Assembly (NCBI GenBank): GCA_012799265.1
Contig: JAAZLP010000150.1
Coordinates: 1 to 6,925, forward strand
Reading direction: 5' to 3'
Length of the DNA stretch: 6,925 bases
Source of the DNA: Phyllobacteriaceae bacterium
GTDB lineage: Bacteria; Pseudomonadota; Alphaproteobacteria; Rhizobiales; Devosiaceae
Of the stretch, positions 1 through 5,492 are shown one piece after another (the first letter of the stretch is position 1; every line of letters begins with the position of its first letter). The position numbers and the translations under genes are program-made. The notes below the pieces were generated by a model, which searched no databases, had not been told where the DNA came from, and saw only the letters and a program-made list of their open reading frames with translations.

Positions 1-1257
1 ACCGCGCTGGCTCGCCAGCCGGTTACTGAACCAGTTATCATCGCCAATGCTCCCGTCGACACCGCGCTCTCCAGCGTGCGCGAAGTTGATCTGGAAGAGG
101 AGAGCGCCCGCGAAGCCGAGGGCGCCATCGAACGCGCCATCGAGACCCTCGACCGCGAAGCTCGTGGCGAACCGACCGAAACCCTGCCCGACCCCGAACC
201 GGTTCAGAAATCGTCGCTGCCGTTCGAAAGCGATCTGGGCCGCACGGAAGACAATGGCTTTGCCACCGCCGAGGCCGAACCGCGTTCCGGCGCTGGGCTC
301 ACCATTTTCCTCGTTGTCTTCGCCCTGCTGCTCGTTGGCGTAGGCGGCGCAGGCTATTGGGCCTGGCGCGAAGAATATCTCGATTTCGACCAGATGTTTG
401 GCCGCGCCGAACCGGTGACCGAAGTCGCAGCCCCGCAGGTTGATCCGTCCTTCCCGACGCTCAACACCAATTCGACCGATGAAGGCGCCGCCGGCCCCGG
501 CAATACCTCAACGACCACCACCAGCGAGCCGACAACGGCGCTGGAAGGTCTTGAGATCGAGGAACGCCTCGAGCCGACGCCCGTGCCGGTACAGCCGACA
601 GGCAGCGAGAGCATGCTGCCCGATATCGGCGCCAATACCGAAATCAAGACCGAAGAGCGTCTTTCGAACGAAGACACCAGCATCGCTGCAGCCGATCCGG
701 CCGCCAGCGTTGATCCGGTCAATCTCGCCGGAAATCAGTCGCTCCTCCTCGAAGCCTCAGCCGACGGCCAGAGCGGCGCCGTGCCCTTCTCGGGCACCGT
801 GGACTGGAGCGAAGGTGTCGACGAGATCGGCCTGCCGACACTGGTCGCCAAGGCCAGCATTCCGGCCCGCAATCTCAGCGTCGACATCACCATCCGCAAG
901 AACAGCGACCCGATCCTGCCTGCCAGCCATCTGATGGAAATCACCTTCAATGTGCCGGACACCTTTATCGGCGGCACCATTGCAACGCTGGCTGGCGTGC
1001 TGCTCAAGGATCAGGAACTGGTGCCAGGCACGGCCCTTGAAGGCGCTGCCGCCCGCGTGGTTGGCAATTCCTTCCTCTTCGCCCTCAGCGCCTCGGCTGA
1101 TCACGTCGCGTCCAACACGACCCTGCTCGACGAGCGCCGCTGGATCGACCTCGCCATCGTCTATGGCACAGGCCGCAACGCGATCCTGACGCTGGAAAAG
1201 GACGAAACCGCTCAGGTCCTCTTCGACAAGGCGCTGACCGCCTGGGCTGCGCAGTAG
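1..1257 (+). CDS. Uncharacterised single-pass membrane protein, 5' end missing
   Basis: The frame is open from the first base of the window to a TAG at 1255-1257, so the gene starts upstream; the GTG at 76 is only an internal in-frame codon. The visible 418 residues fall into four parts. The first (about residues 1-98) is acidic and Glu/Ala/Arg-rich. A hydrophobic helix follows at nt 295-366 (starts GLTIFLVV, ends GYWAW). Then comes a Pro/Thr/Ser/Glu-rich linker with a run TSTTTTSEPTT near nt 505-537. Last is a compact domain at about nt 778-1254 with alternating hydrophobic segments (GTVDW, LPASHLMEITFNVP, RWIDLAIVYGTGRNAILTLEK). The layout suggests a cytoplasmic N-terminus, a membrane anchor and an exported C-terminal domain. 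From memory, the C-terminal domain resembles conserved uncharacterised membrane proteins of Hyphomicrobiales such as Bradyrhizobium; I could not check this. No catalytic motif or cysteine pair is visible, and I assign no function. It converges on thiQ with a 15-base gap. Confidence 0.85.
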   Translation, partial: TALARQPVTEPVIIANAPVDTALSSVREVDLEEESAREAEGAIERAIETLDREARGEPTETLPDPEPVQKSSLPFESDLGRTEDNGFATAEAEPRSGAGLTIFLVVFALLLVGVGGAGYWAWREEYLDFDQMFGRAEPVTEVAAPQVDPSFPTLNTNSTDEGAAGPGNTSTTTTSEPTTALEGLEIEERLEPTPVPVQPTGSESMLPDIGANTEIKTEERLSNEDTSIAAADPAASVDPVNLAGNQSLLLEASADGQSGAVPFSGTVDWSEGVDEIGLPTLVAKASIPARNLSVDITIRKNSDPILPASHLMEITFNVPDTFIGGTIATLAGVLLKDQELVPGTALEGAAARVVGNSFLFALSASADHVASNTTLLDERRWIDLAIVYGTGRNAILTLEKDETAQVLFDKALTAWAAQ

Positions 1258-1264
1258 AGCATCT

Positions 1265-1285
1265 GGGGCGCGTCAGACGCGCTCC
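1265..1285 (+). terminator. Probable hairpin terminator between convergent genes
   Basis: GGGGCGCG (1265-1272) pairs with CGCGCTCC (1278-1285) around the loop TCAGA, giving 8 bp with one G-T wobble. The inner T-A could also pair. On the + strand it is followed by AGCTTTCCTTCC, a weak pyrimidine-rich tract, so it could end transcription of the membrane-protein gene that stops at 1257. The thiQ stop codon (1275-1273, minus strand) lies inside the loop and the last thiQ codons form one arm. On the minus strand the wobble becomes an A-C mismatch and no T-run follows, so termination of thiQ here is less well supported. Confidence 0.5.
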
Positions 1286-1911
1286 AGCTTTCCTTCCACG
1301 ATACGATAATGCCGGCTCGCAAGGGCGGCGATGTCATCGGCATGGTGGCTGACAAGAAGCGTATGCCAGCCATGCCGGCGCGTCAGTTCGCCAACGAGCT
1401 CACGCGTCGTCTTGCGGGTCTCATCATCCAGCGCGGAAAAGGGCTCATCAAGGAGCAGAATGGACCGTTCCCGCAGGAGCGTCCGCGCCAGCGCCACACG
1501 CTGTTTCTGCCCGCCTGAGAGTTGCGCGCTCGGCCGATCTTCGAGCCCTGCCAACCCGACTTCTGCCAGAGCCGCTGACACGCGTTGCCGCACCTCATCC
1601 TTCGGCGTTCGCTTGGGCAGGCCCAGGGAGGCGTTCTCGGCGGCGGTCAAATGGTCGAAAAGGTTGTCTGCCTGCAGCAGCAGGGACACTGGCCGCGTTT
1701 CTGGCGGAAAACCCAGCAGATCTTCTCCATCAAGCGTAAGCGTTCCAGATGTGGGCGTCGCAAAGCCTGCCAGCAGGTCGAGGAGCGTGGATTTACCCGC
1801 GCCACTCGCCCCCGAAACAGCCGTCACCTCACCCGGCAAGGCTTCCAGCGTGAAATGATAAGGCCGGTCACTCGCCTGATAGGCGAAGGTGAGGTTATCC
1901 GCGCGGAGCAT
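1273..1911 (-). CDS. thiQ: Thiamine ABC transporter, ATP-binding protein ThiQ
   Basis: This 212-residue cytoplasmic ATPase would power the ThiBP importer. All nucleotide-binding motifs are intact: Walker A GASGAGKST (34-42), Q-loop Gln80 in LLLQADNLFDHLT (close to the family's LFQENNLF signature), ABC signature LSGGQ (131-135), Walker B ILLLDE (151-156), D-loop SALD and the H-loop His189 in LVSHH. The E. coli protein is about 230 residues, so the length is close to normal. I chose the ATG at 1911 (MLRADNLTFAY) because the fold begins there. The frame is open upstream to 2073, but that stretch is antiparallel to no domain of the family and lies inside thiP in another frame. The gene overlaps the 3' end of thiP by 17 bases, which implies translational coupling, and an AAAGG about 9 bases upstream could serve as ribosome binding site. 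Third gene of the thiBPQ operon; its stop codon sits in the terminator hairpin shared with the convergent gene. Confidence 0.93.
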   Translation of the reverse strand: MLRADNLTFAYQASDRPYHFTLEALPGEVTAVSGASGAGKSTLLDLLAGFATPTSGTLTLDGEDLLGFPPETRPVSLLLQADNLFDHLTAAENASLGLPKRTPKDEVRQRVSAALAEVGLAGLEDRPSAQLSGGQKQRVALARTLLRERSILLLDEPFSALDDETRKTTRELVGELTRRHGWHTLLVSHHADDIAALASRHYRIVEGKLERV

Positions 1912-3487
1912 GGGAAAGCCTTTCGACGAGTTTGGGAAGACCGACAAAGACGATGATGGTGAGGATGAGCAGAAGGGCCGCAATGGCGGCCGCATCATTG
2001 CTGCGATAGGAGCCCAGCGCCCGGTACATGAGGAGCGGCAGGGTCTGGAAATCCTGCGTACCGAAAAGCGCAATGACGCCGAGATCGCCGAGCGAAAAAC
2101 AGAAGCTCAGCGCGAGCATGAGCCCGATATCGCGACCCACCAGCGGATATTCGACGCGAACAAACTGGGCCCATCCCGATATACCGAGACTCCGCAAGAG
2201 CTTACCGCGGCTGCGGGCGATGGCGTCGAGCGGCGGCCCCAATGTTGCAACTGCAAAGGGCAGCGCCAGAAGAGCATTGGCGATGACGACCACCAACGGC
2301 GCCGCCGCCCCGATCGGCACGCCCAACGTGCGGACGAGAAGAAAGAACCCGAGCGACAGCACCACGGCAGGCACGGCCAGATAGGCAAAGGCAGGAATAC
2401 CAAGACCAATGCGGAGGACCGGATTGCCCGTCGCTGCCCGCCCCAGCGCCAGCATCAGCGCCAATATCAGGGTCAGAAATGCCGAGGCACTACCAATGGC
2501 AAGACTGGTGAGCGTCGCCTGCCAGAAACTTGCCTGCGAGAGGACACGCGCAAAGCCACCGGCAATGCCGTCGACCAGAACCGACACCAGCGGCAGGGCA
2601 AAGCCGAGGATGGAAAGCACAAGGATCAGCCACGCCAGCGCCTGTGCCGTCATTCCGTCGCGCCATGTCGGTGCCACCGACCGCCCCAACGCTGCCGGCG
2701 GCGGGGTGAATGCGGAGGCGATCAGGATGACGACGGCGCAAACGCCGATCTGGGTCAGTGCCAGCCGCACCGCGCCGGTAAGATCAAAGTCGAGCCGCAC
2801 GGCCGAATAGATCGCTACTTCCAGCGTCTGATTGGCAGGCCCACCGCCGAGCAGCAGAACGATGGGAAAGCTGGTGAAGGCGAGGAGAAAGATGATCGCC
2901 CCAAGTCCCGGCAGCGAGCCGCGCATCGCCGGCCAGTCGATCAGCCGGAACCGTTGCCATGCCGAGAGAGCCAGCGACTGCCCGACCTTGAGACGGCTGG
3001 TGGGGATGGCATCGAGGCGCGCCAGCAGGATGCGTGCGGCAAAGGCTCCATCGAGGATCACATGGGCGAGGAGAATGCCCTGAAGTCCGAAGGCCGGGCT
3101 ATCGATGGTGACGCCAAAGAGCGTCTGGCTCACCTGATTGATCCAGCCATTGCGCCCCCAGATGGAGAGGAGGCCAAAGGCGACCACCATGCCCGGCGTG
3201 ACAATGGCGGCGGCAAAGAGACCAACGACTAGATCGCGTCCGAAAAAGCGTAGCCGGTTGAGCGCCCAGGCCAGCGCCATGCCGACCAGCAGCGACAGCA
3301 CCATGGTGAGCCCAGCCTGAATGGCGGTCATCCGCAGGAGGTGTGGGATGTCGACGCGGGAGCTTCCCCCCGCATCCGTCGCCGCGTCGAGAATGGCCCA
3401 GAAGACGAGGGCGATGAGCGCAGCGATAGCCAGCGCGAGCAGCGTCGCACTGGCGATCCGGGCCGGGCGATGCGGCAACGTCAGCAT
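1895..3487 (-). CDS. thiP: Thiamine ABC transporter, permease ThiP
   Basis: This 530-residue inner-membrane permease forms the channel of the ThiBPQ thiamine/TPP importer. It is a fused two-domain permease of the iron(III)/thiamine type: two hydrophobic halves of about 260 residues, each with an EAA-type cytoplasmic loop that docks ThiQ. The loops are at about residues 158-186 (ending RFRLIDWP) and 420-448 (ending FVRVEYP). About 12 membrane segments can be counted by eye, and the length matches E. coli ThiP (about 536). The ATG at 3487 (MLTLPHRPAR) is preferred because TTGGAG lies 9 bases upstream. A longer frame from 3529 adds 14 residues that come from an intergenic palindrome and is unlikely. 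thiB lies 91 bases upstream with that palindrome between them, and thiQ overlaps the 3' end by 17 bases. Family and operon position make the assignment firm; the exact substrate range (thiamine versus its phosphates) is inferred from E. coli. Confidence 0.93.
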   Translation of the reverse strand: MLTLPHRPARIASATLLALAIAALIALVFWAILDAATDAGGSSRVDIPHLLRMTAIQAGLTMVLSLLVGMALAWALNRLRFFGRDLVVGLFAAAIVTPGMVVAFGLLSIWGRNGWINQVSQTLFGVTIDSPAFGLQGILLAHVILDGAFAARILLARLDAIPTSRLKVGQSLALSAWQRFRLIDWPAMRGSLPGLGAIIFLLAFTSFPIVLLLGGGPANQTLEVAIYSAVRLDFDLTGAVRLALTQIGVCAVVILIASAFTPPPAALGRSVAPTWRDGMTAQALAWLILVLSILGFALPLVSVLVDGIAGGFARVLSQASFWQATLTSLAIGSASAFLTLILALMLALGRAATGNPVLRIGLGIPAFAYLAVPAVVLSLGFFLLVRTLGVPIGAAAPLVVVIANALLALPFAVATLGPPLDAIARSRGKLLRSLGISGWAQFVRVEYPLVGRDIGLMLALSFCFSLGDLGVIALFGTQDFQTLPLLMYRALGSYRSNDAAAIAALLLILTIIVFVGLPKLVERLSHAPRG

Positions 3488-3501
3488 AAAGATATTCTCC
3501 A

Positions 3502-3563
3502 ACGCGATGCAGGCCCCTCCCCCTCGCAAAGAGGGAAAGGTCGGGAGAGGCGCTGCATCGCGT
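3502..3563 (-). repeat. Long intergenic palindrome between thiB and thiP
   Basis: The outer arms are a perfect 11-bp inverted repeat: ACGCGATGCAG at 3563-3553 and CTGCATCGCGT at 3512-3502. After one bulged C (3552) a further 8 bp can pair (GCCTCTCC 3551-3544 with GGAGGGGC 3520-3513, one wobble). An apical CCCTC-TTTGC-GAGGG hairpin lies at 3535-3521. The whole folds to about 24 bp in thiBPQ mRNA. The C-rich and G-rich block pattern resembles the dispersed intergenic palindromes common in Hyphomicrobiales genomes (RIME-like), but copy number cannot be judged from one copy. It starts 15 bases after the thiB stop and ends one base before the GGAG of the thiP ribosome binding site. No T-run follows on the minus strand, so it does not look like a strong intrinsic terminator. 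Confidence 0.8.
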
Positions 3564-3578
3564 CCGATCCGCTCATGG

Positions 3579-4583
3579 CTACTGAACGGCCGCCAGCATT
3601 TCGTCGATCCAGGCCGACATGTTCTCGATGATATCGGCCTCGTCCAGCGTCAGCGTCTTGGCTGGCTGCGGGAGGTCCTTGAAGGACGGATCAAGGTCAT
3701 CGCCGAGATCGACCACGGGGAACATCCAGTTGGTCGTCGGGATCACCTTCTGCCCCTCGGCCGAGGCGAGATAGGCGAGGAACTGCGCGGCAAGTTCCTG
3801 CTGATCGGACGATTTCAGGATGCCCGCAACCTCGATCTGCGGGAAGTGACCTTCCTCGAACAGTGCCGCCTTGATGCTGTGATCATCCTCATCAAAGATG
3901 TGGTAGGCGGGCGAGGTCGTATAGGAGAGCACCATATCCGCTTCCCCATCAAGGAAGAGCGCATAGCTCTCGCTCCATTCGCGCGTGATGGTGAGGATCT
4001 TCGGCTTGAGACCGGCCCAGATTTCCGGCGCGCGATCGCCATAGGCGGCCTTCACCCAGAGCAGCAGCCCGAGCCCCGGCGTCGCCGAGCGCGGATCCTG
4101 GATGGCGATCTTGACGCTGTCTGGCAGCGCGATCAGCTCTTCAAAATTCTTCGGCGGCACCGGCATTGTGTCGCTGTCATGCATGAAGGCGAAGTGCGAA
4201 TAATCAAACGGCACGAACTGCGCGTCCGACCATGCCTCCGGCAGGGTCAGCCCCGGCAGATCGAGGCCGTGATCGGCAAAGAGCCCGGTGGCGCGTGCTT
4301 CGCCGGCAATGGCCGTGTCGAGACCGAGGAGAATATCGGCTTCCGTGGACGCGCCCTCAAGCTGCACCTTGCGCAGCGTGCTGATCGAGCTGTCAGCCCC
4401 AACGAAATTGACAGTGCACTCGCAGGTGGCTTCAAAACCCTCCTTGAGCGGCACGCCCGGACCCCATTCGGAGGCAAAGCCGTCATAGGTATAGATTGTG
4501 AGGACAGGCTTATCCTGCGCGACCGCGAGGCCGGAAACTCCGGCGACGAGGACCGCAAGCGCGATGGAGGCAAATTTGACCAT
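3579..4583 (-). CDS. thiB: Thiamine-binding periplasmic protein ThiB (TbpA)
   Basis: This is the periplasmic solute-binding protein that captures thiamine (in E. coli also TMP and TPP) and delivers it to ThiP. It has 334 residues, against about 327 for E. coli ThiB. Residues 1-22 form a Sec signal peptide: Lys3, a hydrophobic core, and a likely cleavage after AVA before QDKP. The mature protein opens with the family motif YTYDGFASEWGPG (31-43). It keeps Cys54 and Cys56 (TCEC), the LFLDGEADMVLSYTTSPAYH block (209-228) and NWMFPV near 285-290, all matching ThiB. I chose the ATG at 4583 because the signal peptide begins there and AAGGGAAG lies about 8 bases upstream. The frame runs upstream to 4739, but that part is the riboswitch. 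First gene of thiBPQ; expression should be repressed by TPP through the leader. ThiB is related to iron(III)-binding proteins, but the listed motifs favour thiamine. Confidence 0.94.
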   Translation of the reverse strand: MVKFASIALAVLVAGVSGLAVAQDKPVLTIYTYDGFASEWGPGVPLKEGFEATCECTVNFVGADSSISTLRKVQLEGASTEADILLGLDTAIAGEARATGLFADHGLDLPGLTLPEAWSDAQFVPFDYSHFAFMHDSDTMPVPPKNFEELIALPDSVKIAIQDPRSATPGLGLLLWVKAAYGDRAPEIWAGLKPKILTITREWSESYALFLDGEADMVLSYTTSPAYHIFDEDDHSIKAALFEEGHFPQIEVAGILKSSDQQELAAQFLAYLASAEGQKVIPTTNWMFPVVDLGDDLDPSFKDLPQPAKTLTLDEADIIENMSAWIDEMLAAVQ

Positions 4584-4591
4584 ATCGGTCT

Positions 4592-4625
4592 TCCCTTCAC
4601 AGGTTTGCGGCCATGGGTGAAAGGA
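4592..4625 (-). promoter_or_regulatory. Hairpin covering the thiB ribosome binding site
   Basis: TCCTTTCAC (4625-4617) pairs with GTGAAGGGA (4600-4592) over 9 bp with a single G-T wobble and a 16-base loop. The 3' arm contains the thiB Shine-Dalgarno core (AAGGGA, 8 bases from the ATG at 4583), so the folded form would block ribosome entry. With no T-run between aptamer and gene, this supports translational rather than intrinsic-terminator control by the TPP riboswitch. Whether the hairpin opens and closes with ligand state is not shown by the sequence. Confidence 0.55.
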
Positions 4626-4634
4626 TTGTGTCAA

Positions 4635-4684
4635 TGGCGGGAGGACGAGAATAGCGCCCTTGCCATCTCGAACTTCCTCCGCCA
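4635..4684 (-). promoter_or_regulatory. Anti-aptamer hairpin of the TPP riboswitch expression platform
   Basis: The 3' side of the aptamer can pair with downstream leader RNA. TGGCGG, AGGA and CGAGA (within 4684-4666) match TCTCG, TCCT and CCGCCA (within 4650-4635). This gives 15 Watson-Crick pairs interrupted by a 4-base bulge (AGTT) on one side and a bulged C (4641) on the other, with a 15-base loop at 4665-4651. The stem uses the 3' strand of P1 and the P4/P5 region of the aptamer, so it is mutually exclusive with TPP binding. The pairing is seen directly in the sequence; its role as the ligand-free conformation is inferred. Confidence 0.6.
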
Positions 4685-4751
4685 GCATGACCTGGTTCAG
4701 GTTCAATGGGTAACTCTCAGCTCCGGAAACCCGGAACACCCCAGCGAGACG
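4664..4751 (-). promoter_or_regulatory. TPP riboswitch (THI box) in the thiB leader
   Basis: Reading the minus strand, the conserved aptamer landmarks occur in order. GGGGTGT opens the core (about 4742-4736). A P3 hairpin TCCGG-GTTT-CCGGA follows, then CTGAGA (4720-4715), ACCC (4711-4708) and TGAACCTGA (4705-4697). P5 is CCAG-GTCATG-CTGG, and GCGGAGGAAG closes the core. The P1 stem closes with CGTCTCG (4751-4745) against CGAGATG (4670-4664), 7 bp including one wobble. The pyrimidine-sensing CTGAGA and pyrophosphate-binding side GCGGAGGAAG are both intact, so binding of TPP is expected. It lies 80 bases upstream of the thiB ATG and should repress thiBPQ when TPP is plentiful. The leader has a competing hairpin and a ribosome-binding-site hairpin downstream, but no U-tract terminator. 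Confidence 0.95.
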
Positions 4752-4757
4752 ACGCGG

Positions 4758-4786
4758 ACCATATTGAGAGACGACCTCTAGTGCAA
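4758..4786 (-). promoter_or_regulatory. Candidate thiBPQ promoter
   Basis: On the minus strand TTGCAC (4786-4781) and TATGGT (4763-4758) are separated by 17 bases. The match to a housekeeping sigma factor consensus is modest: 3 of 6 at -35 and 4 of 6 at -10. The position is persuasive, because the predicted start about 7 bases downstream of the -10 falls near 4751, the first paired base of the riboswitch. The -35 box is the reverse complement of the proposed GTG start codon of the divergent kinase gene plus its next codon. Confidence 0.4.
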
Positions 4787-5470
4787 TCCCCCCCTTCTCC
4801 CCATGCGGCGCCGCCGCTGGTCTTTGACCGCCCGCTGGCCATTGTCGGCGGCGGCACCGTCGATCCGGCCCTGTTGCAGGAACTGGCCGCGCGCAATGTT
4901 GCGCTTGTGGCCGCCGATGGCGGCGCCGATGCCATCGCGGCGGCCGGCCTTGTTCCCGAGGCCATCATTGGCGATCTTGATTCGCTTGAAGATCGCGCCG
5001 GATGGGAAAGCCGGACCCGGGTCATTCACATCCCCGAGCAGATCACCACCGATTTCCAGAAATGCCTCTATTCCACCGAGGCGCCCGTGACCCTCGCTCT
5101 GGGCATGACCGGCAAGCGGCTCGACCATACGCTCGTGACCCTCTCTGCCCTCTGGCAGGTCGGGCGCGAACGCAAGGTCATGGTGGTCGATGAGGTGGAT
5201 CTGGCGCTGGCGGTATCAGGCCCCTTCCGTTTCGAGGCGGGAGCGCGGGAACGCATCTCGGTCCACCCCTTCGTGCCGACGGACTTCCTGCGCTCAAGCG
5301 GACTGGCTTATCCCCTCGACGGCCTCACCCTCGACCCGGCCGGTCGCCTCGGCATGTCCAATGAGGCCAGGGGCGGCACAGTCGAGATCACGCCGAGAGA
5401 CGATACGCCCTGGCTGCTGATTCTAGGCCGCGACCGTCTCTGGGACCTGATCGCGGCGTGCATGGTCTGA
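4781..5470 (+). CDS. thiN: Thiamine diphosphokinase (thiamine pyrophosphokinase)
   Basis: This cytoplasmic enzyme (EC 2.7.6.2) transfers pyrophosphate from ATP to thiamine, giving TPP and AMP. From the GTG at 4781 it has 229 residues, normal for the family. The motifs are in family order: a Gly-rich IVGGG strand (21-25), ADGGAD (45-50), IIGDLDS (62-68), TTDFQK (89-94, the TDFxK catalytic region), GMTGKRLDHTL (108-118, the GxxGxRxDH motif) and SNEA (193-196) in the C-terminal beta domain that binds thiamine. The frame is open further upstream with an ATG at 4706, but the extra 25 residues are Arg/Pro/Asp-rich, resemble no part of the family and are antisense to the riboswitch. The GTG has GAGAG 10 bases upstream, a weak ribosome binding site, so the start is uncertain. 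It diverges from thiBPQ, whose imported thiamine is its substrate, and converges on an ABC exporter gene. The symbol thiN follows the Bacillus naming; the function is firm, the symbol is conventional. Confidence 0.9.
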   Translation: MQSPPSPHAAPPLVFDRPLAIVGGGTVDPALLQELAARNVALVAADGGADAIAAAGLVPEAIIGDLDSLEDRAGWESRTRVIHIPEQITTDFQKCLYSTEAPVTLALGMTGKRLDHTLVTLSALWQVGRERKVMVVDEVDLALAVSGPFRFEAGARERISVHPFVPTDFLRSSGLAYPLDGLTLDPAGRLGMSNEARGGTVEITPRDDTPWLLILGRDRLWDLIAACMV

Positions 5471-5492
5471 AACGACCGTACTCTAGCAGTCG

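Noticed and set aside
1912..2073. Longer thiQ frame reaching into thiP
   Set aside because: The extra 54 residues are Ser/Pro/Arg-rich out-of-frame reading of thiP, and the ATPase fold begins at the ATG at 1911.
1889..3232. Long open frame on the + strand opposite thiP (447 codons)
   Set aside because: Its product is extremely rich in Arg, Gln, Asp and Lys with no hydrophobic core, which is typical of the antisense reading of a hydrophobic permease in GC-rich DNA.
3488..3529. Longer thiP start at 3529
   Set aside because: The added 14 residues are read from the intergenic palindrome, and the ATG at 3487 has GGAG at ideal spacing.
4584..4739. N-terminal extension of thiB to a GTG at 4739
   Set aside because: The frame is open, but it translates the riboswitch aptamer and leader. 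The signal peptide begins at the ATG at 4583, which has a good ribosome binding site.
4626..4780. Promoter for the kinase gene on the + strand
   Set aside because: No hexamer pair with acceptable spacing stands out. A TTGTGT near 4626 has no good -10 partner, and CATATT near 4760 has no -35 partner.
3321..4781. Long open frame on the + strand opposite thiB (486 codons)
   Set aside because: It crosses the thiP start, the palindrome, all of thiB and the riboswitch. The opposite strand has a full set of ThiB motifs and a signal peptide, so this is an antisense shadow.
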